This document shows, piece by piece, positions 7,237 to 16,182 of a stretch of 64,000 bases of DNA; position 1 is the first letter of the stretch; each line of letters opens with the position of its first letter. The DNA comes from JAMWCX01 sp964352425. Its GTDB lineage: Bacteria > Omnitrophota > Gorgyraeia > 2-01-FULL-45-10. Where the stretch lies: assembly GCA_964352425.1 (NCBI GenBank), contig CAYGRZ010000002.1, forward strand, positions 32,562-96,561. The letters run 5' to 3'. Under the pieces are notes generated by a model. It had not been told where the DNA came from. It saw only the letters and a program-made list of their open reading frames with translations, and made no database searches. The position numbers and the translations under genes are program-made.

Positions 7237-9984
7237 ATGAAGATACAGTTCGATATCAATTATCCTACCCAGTGGGGCCAGGAGCTGTGCGTGGCCGGCT
7301 CGTCCGCCGAGCTTGGAGAGTGGAGCCCCGACAGGTTCGTCGCGATGACGTACCATGACGGCGACGAATGGAAGGCAGAGATAGACCTTGCCGACTCGAG
7401 CGCCGCGTTCGAATACAAGTATGTGCTGAAAGACGCAAACTCCGGCCTCGTCTGGGAATGGGGCGCCAACCGCAGCGTCTCGATCGACGACAGGAAGGCG
7501 GTGACGTTGCGCGACACGTGGCGGTCGGCGGCCGACCAGGATAGCCTCTTCCTCGCCTCGGCATTCACCGCCGCAATATTCAACAGGCCGAAGAAGAAGG
7601 CGCCCGCGCCCGATCCGAATGCGACGGTCCGCATCCAGGTCAGGGCCGCGCGCATCGAGCCCGGCCACGCGCTCTCGGTCACCGGCAGCATCCCCGCCCT
7701 CGGGAAGTGGTCTCAAACCAAGGCGGCCCCGATGGACCCGGCGGACTTTCCTCTCTGGACGCTCGACCTGCCTCTGGCCGAGGCAGACATACCGTTCGAT
7801 TACAAGTACGTCATCAAGGATAAAAAAGGCGCCGTCGTATATGAAGAACACCGTTCCAGGAATTTCGGCGGAGGCACATATACACATAGGAGAAAGGCGC
7901 ACGCTCCGCGGCAGCGCGCGCCGAAGAGCGATGCGGCGGATATGTTTTCCATTATCACCGACGACGCCGTACGCTATAAGGACAACTGGCGCGGCGCCGG
8001 TATCGCTATTCCCGTATTTTCCCTTCGCACGAAAAAAAGCCTCGGGGTCGGCGAATTTCTCGACCTCAAACTCCTGGCCGACTGGGCGTCGGACTGCGGC
8101 TGCAGGCTCATACAGCTCTTGCCCGTGAACGACACCTCGGCTACGATGACGTGGTGGGATTCATACCCGTACGCGAACATCTCCGTCTTCGCGCTCCATC
8201 CGCTCTACCTGAATCTCGAGGCTATCGGGACGCTGCCTGAGGCAGAAGCCAAAGAGCTCGAGGCGCAGAAGAAGGTGCTGAACGCCCACGACCATGTCCA
8301 TTATGAAGAGGTGATGGCCCTTAAATATCGCCTGGCGCGCGCGCTCTTCCAGGCGGCGAAGGCGAAATTCCTGGCGTCCGCGGAGTTTGAAATGTTCTTT
8401 GAAGAGAACGCTTTCTGGCTGCAGCCGTACGCCGCGTTCTCGGCCCTGCGCGACGCATATACGACGAGCGACTTCTCGAAGTGGGAGCGCTATGCGCGAG
8501 TCACCGAGGCCGATGTCCACAGCATCACCGCGGCCGGTTCGGCACACTACGACAGCGTCGCGTTCTATTATTTCCTGCAATACCATCTCCACGTCCAGCT
8601 CCTCGAGGCAGCCGCGTACGCCGCCTCGAGGAGGATCGCCCTGAAAGGCGATATTCCGATAGGCATCCACAAGCGCTCCGATTCCTGCTGGCTCCAGCCG
8701 GAGCTCTTCAATATGGACGCCGCAGCGGGCGCGCCGCCCGACCCGTTCTCGGAGGCGGGGCAGAACTGGGGATTTCCGACGTACAATTGGGACGCGATGG
8801 CCGAGGACGGCTACTGGTGGTGGCGCAGGCGCCTCCGGAAGATGTCGGAGTATTTCGGCATGATCAGGCTCGACCACGTCCTCGGGTTCTTCCGGATATG
8901 GGAGATACCCGACGACATGCTCTCCGGCCTCATGGGCCGGTTCAACCCGGCGATACCGATCTCACAGGAGGAGCTCGAGCGCGAGGGTATCCGGGACTTT
9001 AACCGGATGATCGAGCCGTACATACCGCGGTGGCTGGCCAGGATCATCTTCGGCCAGGAGACGAATAGCATCCTCGCGCTTTACATGGAGGAGGCCTCGC
9101 CCGGAATCTATCGCCTGAAGAGCGGCTTCAATACCCAGGCAAAGGTCGAGAAAAATATCACCGCTGCCGCCGACGCGCCGCAGGAGGCGAAACAAAAGCT
9201 CGAGATCATCAAGCGGGGGCTTTCATACCTGATATCGAACGTTATCCTTTTCAGGGACTCCGAGCAGGCCGGCTTCCACCCGCGCATCAACTGCATGGAT
9301 ACCCCTTCTTTCGACTGCCTCGATACATGGATGAAGGAGAAGCTCATATATCTCTATAACGATTATTTTTACCGCCGGCAGGACGGTTTCTGGCGCGGCC
9401 AGGCTATGACGAAACTGCCCGTCCTCAAATCCGCGTCCGACATGCTCATCTGCGGAGAGGACCTCGGCATGATACCCGAGTGCGTCGCGCCGGTCATGGA
9501 AGAGCTCTGCATTCTCGGCCTGCGTATCCAGCGGATGCCTAAAGACCCCGGCGCCGAGTTCGGAAAGCCCGCCTCTTACCCGTACATGACCGTTTGCACG
9601 ACTTCCAGCCATGATATGTCGACCATCCGCGGCTGGTGGGGCGAGGACTATGCCAGGGCCCAGCGGTACTGGAAGACGATACTGAAGAAGAAAGGCGACG
9701 CGCCGTCTGCGTGCGAGAGCGCCGTCGCCGAAGAGATAGTGGGACAGCATCTCGATTCTGGGTCGATGTGGGCGATATTCCCGGTCCAGGATATTCTCGC
9801 TATGAGCGAAGAGCTGCGCCGGCCTGGTGACCCGCGCGAGGAACAGATCAACGATCCGGCGAACCCGCACCATTACTGGAAATTCCGTCTGCATATCCAG
9901 TTGGAGAAGCTGGTCGCAGATAAAGATTTCAGCGGCAAGGTCATGAAGATGGTGGCCGATTCGGGCCGGTATACTACATACTAA
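7237..9984 (+). CDS. malQ: 4-alpha-glucanotransferase, GH77 with two CBM20 domains (DPE2-like)
   Basis: A 915-residue enzyme. Two starch-binding CBM20 domains occupy about residues 1-110 and 125-225 (WGQELCVAGSSAELGEWS; ALSVTGSIPALGKWS). The GH77 barrel follows with IPVFSLRTKKSLGVGEF, nucleophile region MIRLDHVLGFFRIWEIP, acid/base region CGEDLGMIPECV and transition-state Asp region SSHDMSTIRGWW. Tandem N-terminal CBM20 domains and an enlarged GH77 domain are the layout of plant DPE2, which transfers glucose from maltose to larger glucans. The neighbouring sugar permease and porin, and GlgB at 39615, fit a maltose/glycogen economy. Confidence 0.93.
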   Translation: MKIQFDINYPTQWGQELCVAGSSAELGEWSPDRFVAMTYHDGDEWKAEIDLADSSAAFEYKYVLKDANSGLVWEWGANRSVSIDDRKAVTLRDTWRSAADQDSLFLASAFTAAIFNRPKKKAPAPDPNATVRIQVRAARIEPGHALSVTGSIPALGKWSQTKAAPMDPADFPLWTLDLPLAEADIPFDYKYVIKDKKGAVVYEEHRSRNFGGGTYTHRRKAHAPRQRAPKSDAADMFSIITDDAVRYKDNWRGAGIAIPVFSLRTKKSLGVGEFLDLKLLADWASDCGCRLIQLLPVNDTSATMTWWDSYPYANISVFALHPLYLNLEAIGTLPEAEAKELEAQKKVLNAHDHVHYEEVMALKYRLARALFQAAKAKFLASAEFEMFFEENAFWLQPYAAFSALRDAYTTSDFSKWERYARVTEADVHSITAAGSAHYDSVAFYYFLQYHLHVQLLEAAAYAASRRIALKGDIPIGIHKRSDSCWLQPELFNMDAAAGAPPDPFSEAGQNWGFPTYNWDAMAEDGYWWWRRRLRKMSEYFGMIRLDHVLGFFRIWEIPDDMLSGLMGRFNPAIPISQEELEREGIRDFNRMIEPYIPRWLARIIFGQETNSILALYMEEASPGIYRLKSGFNTQAKVEKNITAAADAPQEAKQKLEIIKRGLSYLISNVILFRDSEQAGFHPRINCMDTPSFDCLDTWMKEKLIYLYNDYFYRRQDGFWRGQAMTKLPVLKSASDMLICGEDLGMIPECVAPVMEELCILGLRIQRMPKDPGAEFGKPASYPYMTVCTTSSHDMSTIRGWWGEDYARAQRYWKTILKKKGDAPSACESAVAEEIVGQHLDSGSMWAIFPVQDILAMSEELRRPGDPREEQINDPANPHHYWKFRLHIQLEKLVADKDFSGKVMKMVADSGRYTTY

Positions 9985-9996
9985 ACGGGGGGAAAG

Positions 9997-11562
9997 ATGA
10001 AAAGAAAAGCCTTTGTGGCTGTGGTGTGTGCGTGTGCTGCCTTGCTTTCAGGCAGTCCGGTTTTCGCGCAAAGCGCGCCGGAGGGCGATGTCGCGGCGAT
10101 GAAGAAAGAGATCGAAACACTGAAGAACCGCATGGTGGCGCTCGAAAAGATCATCGTCAAGCAGCGGATCATCCCGGAAGAAGAGGCGAAAGAGCGCTAT
10201 CCGGCCCTCCAGGAAGAGGTGGCCGGCCAGGCCGAGCACGTAACAGCACCCGAAGCCGAGAAGATATCGGCGCAGACGACCGTCGATCTGCTGAAGAAAT
10301 ACAGCACTCAGGTCGCCGAGGAATCGAAGAACATCCTCTTCAAGCAGCCCGACTACCTGCCCAACTATATTACGAGAGGCCTCGAATTCCACGGGTATTT
10401 CCGCTCCGGCTATGGCGTCAACTCCAAGGGCGGACATATGCAGGCGTTCCAGGCTCCCGACGCGCTGGCCAAGTACAGGCTGGGCAATGAACAGGAGACA
10501 TATATAGAGACCGTCTTCCTGAACCGGAACTGGAACCCCGACCCGCAGGGCGTGACGCTCGAGACGCAGATCCGCGTCGCGTACCAGACGCAGCAGAACC
10601 AGACATGGGACCTCACCAACCAGGTCGTCCTGCGCGAGATGTACGCCAGGATGGGCCAGTTCCTCGATTGGGACAAAGACGTAAAGGTATGGGCGGGCCA
10701 GCGGTTTTGCAGGCTGCCCGAACTCGATATTATCGACTTCTGGTGGTATGACATGTCCGGCTATGGCGGCGGGTTCGAGGATATCAATTGCGGGATCGGC
10801 AAACTCGATATCACATTTATCGGCTACGCCAACAATGACATTACCCTCTCGACGAACCGCGGCCGGCTCTCGAAGGAAAATCTCAATATCAAGCTGAACG
10901 ATGTCGATGTGCCGTTCGGCAAGGGCATGTTCTGGGCCAACGGCGGCTTCATCAAAGGCGGTACGTGGACCGAGGACACGACGATCAAGTATCCCGACAT
11001 GGGCGGCGTCGATATCGGTTTCATGCACTATATGCCGGGCGAACTCAATAACAACCAGTTCGGCGCCCAGTTCGGCTGCGGGGCATGCACATCGCTCTCG
11101 GCAGGCGGCAATATCCCGACGGAAAGCGACGACCGGAATTCCTGGAGGGTGCGTATCACCGATATGTGGAACCGCCAGATCACGGAGAAGCTGAGCGTGC
11201 AGGCCGTCGGCGTCTATCAGTATACCTATGACGGCGAAGCGACGAAGAACAACGAGACTTGGGTAAGCGTCGGCTTCAGGCCCATCTATATGCTTACGAA
11301 GCATTTTGGCGTTGAAGTCGAACCGGGAATGGATTATATTAATAATCCGAGGGATGATTACGATACATGCCTGTTCAAGCTGACGGGCGGCATACGCATT
11401 ACGCCGGGCACGATATTCAATTCGAGGCCTGCGTTCAGGTTCTTCGCGACATACGCGCGCTGGGGCGACGGTTTCAAGGGCAATACGCTTCTTGGCGGCG
11501 ATGCATTCGTGTCCCAGCGGGAAGGTATGAACTACGGTATCCAGTGCGAGAACTGGTGGTAA
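9997..11562 (+). CDS. lamB: LamB-like maltoporin / carbohydrate porin
   Basis: A 521-residue outer-membrane protein with a signal peptide (about residues 1-24, ending VFAQ), a coiled-coil segment (MKKEIETLKNRMVALEKII), then a beta-barrel with LamB landmarks: FHGYFRSGYGVN, KYRLGNEQETYIET, VKVWAGQRFCRLPELDII and DFWWYDMSGYGGG. LamB-type porins pass maltodextrins through the outer membrane. It starts 12 nt after malQ, preceded by GGGGGAAAG. The N-terminal coiled coil is an extra relative to classic LamB and may form a periplasmic stalk. It precedes a XylFGH-like importer. Confidence 0.88.
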   Translation: MKRKAFVAVVCACAALLSGSPVFAQSAPEGDVAAMKKEIETLKNRMVALEKIIVKQRIIPEEEAKERYPALQEEVAGQAEHVTAPEAEKISAQTTVDLLKKYSTQVAEESKNILFKQPDYLPNYITRGLEFHGYFRSGYGVNSKGGHMQAFQAPDALAKYRLGNEQETYIETVFLNRNWNPDPQGVTLETQIRVAYQTQQNQTWDLTNQVVLREMYARMGQFLDWDKDVKVWAGQRFCRLPELDIIDFWWYDMSGYGGGFEDINCGIGKLDITFIGYANNDITLSTNRGRLSKENLNIKLNDVDVPFGKGMFWANGGFIKGGTWTEDTTIKYPDMGGVDIGFMHYMPGELNNNQFGAQFGCGACTSLSAGGNIPTESDDRNSWRVRITDMWNRQITEKLSVQAVGVYQYTYDGEATKNNETWVSVGFRPIYMLTKHFGVEVEPGMDYINNPRDDYDTCLFKLTGGIRITPGTIFNSRPAFRFFATYARWGDGFKGNTLLGGDAFVSQREGMNYGIQCENWW

Positions 11563-11563
11563 C

Positions 11564-11609
11564 GGGACTGTCCCCGGCTATGTGTCTTCTTGGAAGTGGG
11601 GACTGTCCC
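11564..11609. repeat. Two copies of GGGACTGTCCC-type palindromic motif
   Basis: GGGACTGTCCCC at 11564-11575 and GGGGACTGTCCC at 11598-11609, both on the same strand. Each is a near-palindrome with its centre at the CTG. Short elements of this type are associated with REP-associated tyrosine transposases in several phyla (recollection, not searched). They sit between the porin and xylF genes. Confidence 0.6.
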
Positions 11610-11640
11610 TATGTTAGTAATATAAGATAGGGGGTAGTCT

Positions 11641-12666
11641 ATGAAGAAGTACTTGATCGGTTTTGCAGCGTTTCTGGCCGCGATAGCGATCGCAATGCCG
11701 GTGTATGCTGCTCCGGCGAAGGCGAAGCCCGGCAAGAAGATAAAGATCGGCGTGAGCCTCCCGACGCAGCGCGACGAGCGCTGGGTGCGCGACGCGCAGA
11801 AGATGAAGGACGTTGCCAAAGAAGAGGGCGTCGACCTGCGCATGCAGATATGCGATAACGACGCGTCAAAGCAGATGTCGCAATGCGAGAACCTGCTCGC
11901 CCAGGGCATCGATATCCTCGTTTTGGCCCCGCATGACGCAACGAGTGCCGCGGCGATCGTCGACAACGCCAGGGCCGCCGGCCTTGAAGTAATCTCGTAC
12001 GACCGGCTCGTCCTCGACGCCGATGTTGACCTCTACGTTTCGTATGATAATTTCGAAGTGGGCCGCCTGATGGGCGAATATCTCGTCAACAAGGTCCCCA
12101 AGGGCAGTTACGCCGTCTTTGCCGGCGCGCCGACCGATAATAATGCCAAACTTTACCGCGACGGTGCTCTTTCAATGATAAAGCCGTTGGCAGACAAAGG
12201 CGACATCAAGATCGTGATGGACCAGTGGATAACCGACTGGCAGCCGACGATCGCGATGAACCTGATGCAGAACGCGCTCACCGCCAATAAGAACAAGATC
12301 GACGCGGTTGTGGCACCCAACGACAATACCGCGGGCGGCATTATACAGGCGCTCTCCGGCGTCGGCCTGGCAGGCAAGGTCCCGGTCACGGGCCAGGACG
12401 CCGAGGACACGGCAGCCCAGCGCATCATCCAGGGCACGCAGGCGATGACCGTCTTCAAGGACACCAAGCAGCAGGCCGCCGACGCGATACATGCGGCGAT
12501 AAAGATGGTGGGCGGCCAGGACCCCGGCGCCACGTCCAAAGTCAATAACCGCAAGAAAGACGTCCCGTCGATACTCCTGAAGCCGGTCGTGGTGGACCGC
12601 TCCAATATCGACGACGTGCTCATCAAGAGCGGGTATATAACGCGGGAAGAAGCGTACAAGAAATAG
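11641..12666 (+). CDS. xylF: Sugar ABC transporter substrate-binding protein, XylF-like
   Basis: A 341-residue periplasmic-binding protein with a signal peptide (ending MPVYAAPAKA) and a two-lobe fold of the LacI/XylF type. Landmarks are KIGVSLPTQRDERWVRDAQ, DNDASKQMSQCENLLAQG, VLAPHDATSAAAIVDNA and ISYDRLVLDADVDLYVSYDN, close to D-xylose-binding proteins. It is preceded by a purine-rich GATAGGGGG. The cognate ATPase and permease follow at 12728 and 14239. Xylose is the best guess by family; the amylolytic neighbourhood leaves other aldoses possible. Confidence 0.9.
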   Translation: MKKYLIGFAAFLAAIAIAMPVYAAPAKAKPGKKIKIGVSLPTQRDERWVRDAQKMKDVAKEEGVDLRMQICDNDASKQMSQCENLLAQGIDILVLAPHDATSAAAIVDNARAAGLEVISYDRLVLDADVDLYVSYDNFEVGRLMGEYLVNKVPKGSYAVFAGAPTDNNAKLYRDGALSMIKPLADKGDIKIVMDQWITDWQPTIAMNLMQNALTANKNKIDAVVAPNDNTAGGIIQALSGVGLAGKVPVTGQDAEDTAAQRIIQGTQAMTVFKDTKQQAADAIHAAIKMVGGQDPGATSKVNNRKKDVPSILLKPVVVDRSNIDDVLIKSGYITREEAYKK

Positions 12667-12681
12667 AGAACGACCGGTTTT

Positions 12682-12707
12682 GACCTACGAGGTCGACCTC
12701 GTAGGTC
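12682..12707. repeat. 26-bp perfect palindrome between xylF and xylG
   Basis: Arms GACCTACGAGGTC and GACCTCGTAGGTC abut with no loop. There is no T-tract, so it is unlikely to be a simple terminator. It may be a mobile palindromic repeat or an mRNA hairpin that lowers expression of the ATPase relative to the binding protein. Confidence 0.7.
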
Positions 12708-12727
12708 GATTCGGTTAAAGGAACGCT

Positions 12728-14239
12728 ATGAGCGGCTATATGCTCGAGATGAAGGCCATCTCGAAAGACTTCCCCGGCGTCAAGGCGCTCGACGATGTCA
12801 CGTTCAGCGTGAAGAAGGGCGAGATCCACGCGCTCGTCGGCGAGAACGGCGCGGGCAAATCGACGCTGATGAAGATCTTAAGCGGCGTCTATCCGGCAGG
12901 CGATTATGACGGCGATATCGTCATCGACGGTGCCACGAAACGCTTCAAGGATACCGGGGAATCCGAGCGCGCAGGCATAGCCATCATCTACCAGGAGCTT
13001 GCCCTCGTAAAACAGCTCTCGATAGCCGAGAATATCTGCCTGGGCGGCGAGATCTCCAGAGGCGGCGTCATCGACTGGAACGCCTCCTACAAAAAAGCAG
13101 AAAGTGCGCTTAAGGCTGTTGGCCTGACCGTAAATCCGACATTCCCGGTCTCGTATCTCGGCGTGGGCGAGCAGCAGCTCGTCGCCATCGCCAAGGCCCT
13201 TTCGAAGAATGCGCGCATCCTCGTTCTCGACGAGCCGACTGCCGCCCTCTCCGAGGGGGAATCGACGCGGCTCCTGGGCATCTTGAAAGAGCTTCAGGGC
13301 CGCGGTGTGACCTGTATCTATATCTCTCACCGCCTGAAAGAAGTCTTCGAGATCGCGGACCGCATCACGGTCCTGCGCGACGGCAAGACGATCGCCACGC
13401 ACGACAGGGCGCGCTTAGACGAGAATAAGCTGATAGCGCTCATGGTCGGGCGCGAGGTAACGAATATCTATCCCCGGAAAGCGCGCACGGCCGGCGAGGT
13501 CGTCCTCGAAGTAAAGAACTGGTCCGTCTACGATCCCGATATCAATAAGACTATCGCCGACGTCAGCTTCAAACTGCGCAAGGGCGAGATCCTCGGCATG
13601 GCCGGCCTCATCGGCGCAGGCCGCACCGAGCTCGTCATGAGCTTTTTCCATTTTTGGGGCCGCAAGGTGTCGGGGCAGGTATTCCTCGAAGGAAAAGAAC
13701 TCGACCTCGCAAGTGCCGGCGAAACCATTGCCGCGGGAATAAGCCTCGCCTCCGAGGATCGCAAAAGATACGGCCTGGTGCTGGACGACGACATCTGCAA
13801 GAATATCTCGCTTGCCAGCCTCGAACGCATTTCGAAATTCAGGGTCGTCAATATGATGGAGGAGATCACGGCAGCCGAGAAGTACACCAGGGATCTCAGG
13901 ATAAAGACGCCGTCGATCGAGCAGAAGGCCGGCAATCTTTCGGGCGGCAACCAGCAGAAGGTCGTCCTCGGCAAATGGCTCATGACGATGCCCAAAGTCC
14001 TCATCCTCGACGAGCCCACACGCGGCATAGACGTCGGCGCGAAGGTCGAGATATACAATATCATAAATGAACTGGTCGACCGCGGCGTCGCGGTCATCGT
14101 AATATCGTCCGATCTTGCGGAGATCCTCGGAGTATCGGACCGCATCCTCATCATGCACGAAGGCCGCTTCACCGGAGAGCTTACCGGTAAAGAGGCCACA
14201 CAGGAAAAGATAATGCATTACGCCACGGGAGGTACGTGA
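12728..14239 (+). CDS. xylG: Sugar ABC transporter ATPase, XylG-like (two NBDs)
   Basis: A 503-residue double ATPase of the carbohydrate-uptake-2 type. The first domain has GENGAGKST, signature YLGVGEQQLVAIAKAL (degenerate, as usual in this family) and Walker B ILVLDEPTAALSEGE. The second has GLIGAGRTE (non-canonical Walker A typical of the second half), signature LSGGNQQKVVLGKWL and VLILDEPTRGIDVGAK. It lies 61 nt downstream of xylF with the palindrome between, and overlaps the permease gene. Confidence 0.93.
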   Translation: MSGYMLEMKAISKDFPGVKALDDVTFSVKKGEIHALVGENGAGKSTLMKILSGVYPAGDYDGDIVIDGATKRFKDTGESERAGIAIIYQELALVKQLSIAENICLGGEISRGGVIDWNASYKKAESALKAVGLTVNPTFPVSYLGVGEQQLVAIAKALSKNARILVLDEPTAALSEGESTRLLGILKELQGRGVTCIYISHRLKEVFEIADRITVLRDGKTIATHDRARLDENKLIALMVGREVTNIYPRKARTAGEVVLEVKNWSVYDPDINKTIADVSFKLRKGEILGMAGLIGAGRTELVMSFFHFWGRKVSGQVFLEGKELDLASAGETIAAGISLASEDRKRYGLVLDDDICKNISLASLERISKFRVVNMMEEITAAEKYTRDLRIKTPSIEQKAGNLSGGNQQKVVLGKWLMTMPKVLILDEPTRGIDVGAKVEIYNIINELVDRGVAVIVISSDLAEILGVSDRILIMHEGRFTGELTGKEATQEKIMHYATGGT

Positions 14240-15369
14240 TGAAACAAAGCAGTTTCGTTCAGAATATCAGGCAGTACACGATGCTGATCGCTCTTGTCGG
14301 GATATGGCTCATATTCTCGATACTGACGCAGGGCGTCTTCATATCTCCCCGCAATCTTTCGAACCTCTTCCTGCAGACGGCGGCGGTAGCGGTCATCACC
14401 ATAGGGATGACGCTCGTCATCGTGACGCGCAATATAGACCTCTCCGTCGGATCCGTCGCCGCATTCACCGGCGCGATCGCCGCCTTTATAAACGTCAAGA
14501 TGGGATTGCCGGCCCATACCGCGCTCTTCCTGGCGTGCGGCGCCGGGCTTCTCATCGGCGTCTGGCACGGGTTCTGGATCGCCTACCGGATGGTACCCGC
14601 GTTTATCGTCACACTCGCAAGCATGATGATATTCCGCGGAGCGGTCCTCGGCATTACGCAGGGCGCGACTATCGCGCCGCTTTCGCCGGGCTTCAAGGGC
14701 TTAGGCCAGAACTACATCGCGCCCCATATAAGCGTATGGATCGGCGTCGCCGCGATCTCGCTCTACATAATCCTCGGATTTTACAAAAGATTCAAACGAG
14801 CGAAGTTCGGCTTCACGGTCAGCCCTTTCATTAAAGAAGCGGCAAAGATGATCCTCGTCTCCGCGGCCATGGCGGCATTCTTTTTCATCCTCGTCAAGAA
14901 CAGGGGAGTGCCCTACTCGGTATTCCTGGTCCTCCTCCTGGCGGTTGCGTTCAATTTCATGTCGCGCCAGACGGTCTTCGGCCGCCAGCTCTACGCCATC
15001 GGCGGTAATCCCGATGCGGCGTCGCTGTCCGGCATCAATATCCAGCGGCGCGTCATGATGCTCTACGCCCTCTTCGGCGTCCTCACCGCGGTCGGCGGGC
15101 TCGTCCTCACGGCGCGCTTGAACGCCGCGACGACATCTGCCGGCCAGGGCATGGAACTCGACGTCATCGCCGCCTCCGTCATCGGCGGCACATCGCTCAT
15201 GGGCGGCGAGGGCACGATCTGGGGCTCGGTCATCGGCGCGCTCATCATGGCATCGCTCGACAACGGTATGAGCCTGATGGACATGAACATCACGTACCAG
15301 TACATCATCAAGGGCATGATCCTGCTCCTCGCGGTCTGGGTCGATATCGCGACGCGCAAGCGCACGTAG
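14239..15369 (+). CDS. xylH: Sugar ABC transporter permease, XylH-like
   Basis: A 376-residue permease of the ribose/xylose type with about ten helices, the SVGSVAAFTGAIAA segment and the C-terminal GTSLMGGEGTIWGSVIGALI motif. I chose ATG 14239, which overlaps the xylG stop by 1 nt and sits 5 nt after GGGAGGT; the GTG at 14236 is too close to that site. It completes the XylFGH importer. Confidence 0.92.
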   Translation: MKQSSFVQNIRQYTMLIALVGIWLIFSILTQGVFISPRNLSNLFLQTAAVAVITIGMTLVIVTRNIDLSVGSVAAFTGAIAAFINVKMGLPAHTALFLACGAGLLIGVWHGFWIAYRMVPAFIVTLASMMIFRGAVLGITQGATIAPLSPGFKGLGQNYIAPHISVWIGVAAISLYIILGFYKRFKRAKFGFTVSPFIKEAAKMILVSAAMAAFFFILVKNRGVPYSVFLVLLLAVAFNFMSRQTVFGRQLYAIGGNPDAASLSGINIQRRVMMLYALFGVLTAVGGLVLTARLNAATTSAGQGMELDVIAASVIGGTSLMGGEGTIWGSVIGALIMASLDNGMSLMDMNITYQYIIKGMILLLAVWVDIATRKRT

Positions 15370-15374
15370 CCGCG

Positions 15375-16148
15375 ATGCCCAAAAAACCAAAAGACAACAT
15401 CTTCTTCATATTGGCGCTGCTTTTTGGTACGATCGTTCTGGCCTCCGCGTTAACAGCTGCCGGGGCCAACCCGTTTTTGTTGCTCGGTTCGGCGGCGCTC
15501 GTTATTGTCGCGCTGGCCAGGGTATCGAAGGTCGCGCGCAAGGATATCCTCGAGTATCTGAACGGGCCGAAAAGATTTTGTAAAGGCCGCGGCATCGAGA
15601 TCGGCAGCGGCGCGAACCGGATGCTGAAGGATTCGCTCCTCGTCGATGTCGTGGACGATTTCTCGAGCGCGCACGCCTATGAGGTCGACTACAGGGCCGA
15701 CGCGCATGATCTGGCCGAGATACCGGACGGCTCGCTCGATTACGTGTGCGCCAGCCACGTGCTTGAACACCTGACCAACCCGGTCAAGGCGATCCTCGAA
15801 TTGCTGAGAGTGCTTAAGGCAGGCGGGACGATCTGGCTCAGGATCCCGGATAAGCGCACAACGTTCGACCGGCCGAGGCAGAGGACGGCGCTGGGACACC
15901 TGATCGAGGACTACAGGAAGAACGTTCCCCCCGACGACCCCACCCATATCGACGATAACAACGCCACTACCGACCCCCCGCGGCAGCAGGCCCACCCGTA
16001 TGTCCATAACCACGTCTGGATCCCGGAAGATATAACGGAGCTCTTTGGCTACATCAATGCCGGGCACGTGCCCCTCAGTGTGGTGCGCTGCGGGGAAAAC
16101 ACCTGCAGGCATGCGCAGGACTTCTGGGTTGTTATAAAGAAGATATAA
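15375..16148 (+). CDS. SAM-dependent methyltransferase with N-terminal membrane helices
   Basis: A 257-residue protein. Two hydrophobic helices occupy about residues 9-30 and 33-47; a class I methyltransferase follows with GRGIEIGSGANRML (motif I), VDYRADAHDLAEIPDGSLDYV and CASHVLEHLTNPVKAILELLRVLKAGG (motif IV region). The catalytic domain is probably held at the inner membrane. It starts 5 nt after xylH and is probably in the same transcript. The substrate cannot be told from sequence. Confidence 0.82.
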   Translation: MPKKPKDNIFFILALLFGTIVLASALTAAGANPFLLLGSAALVIVALARVSKVARKDILEYLNGPKRFCKGRGIEIGSGANRMLKDSLLVDVVDDFSSAHAYEVDYRADAHDLAEIPDGSLDYVCASHVLEHLTNPVKAILELLRVLKAGGTIWLRIPDKRTTFDRPRQRTALGHLIEDYRKNVPPDDPTHIDDNNATTDPPRQQAHPYVHNHVWIPEDITELFGYINAGHVPLSVVRCGENTCRHAQDFWVVIKKI

Positions 16149-16157
16149 TTGTATAAT
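16129..16157 (+). promoter_or_regulatory. Predicted promoter of the sensor kinase gene
   Basis: TTGTTA, 17-nt spacer, TATAAT, lying across the end of the methyltransferase gene and 25 nt upstream of the kinase start. The leader contains TAAGGAAAA as a possible ribosome-binding site. Confidence 0.6.
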
Positions 16158-16182
16158 ATCATCACCTATATAAGGAAAACCG

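Noticed and set aside
10048..11304. A 418-codon minus-strand frame opposite the porin gene
   Set aside because: Shadow frame with no family features; the plus strand carries signal peptide and LamB motifs.
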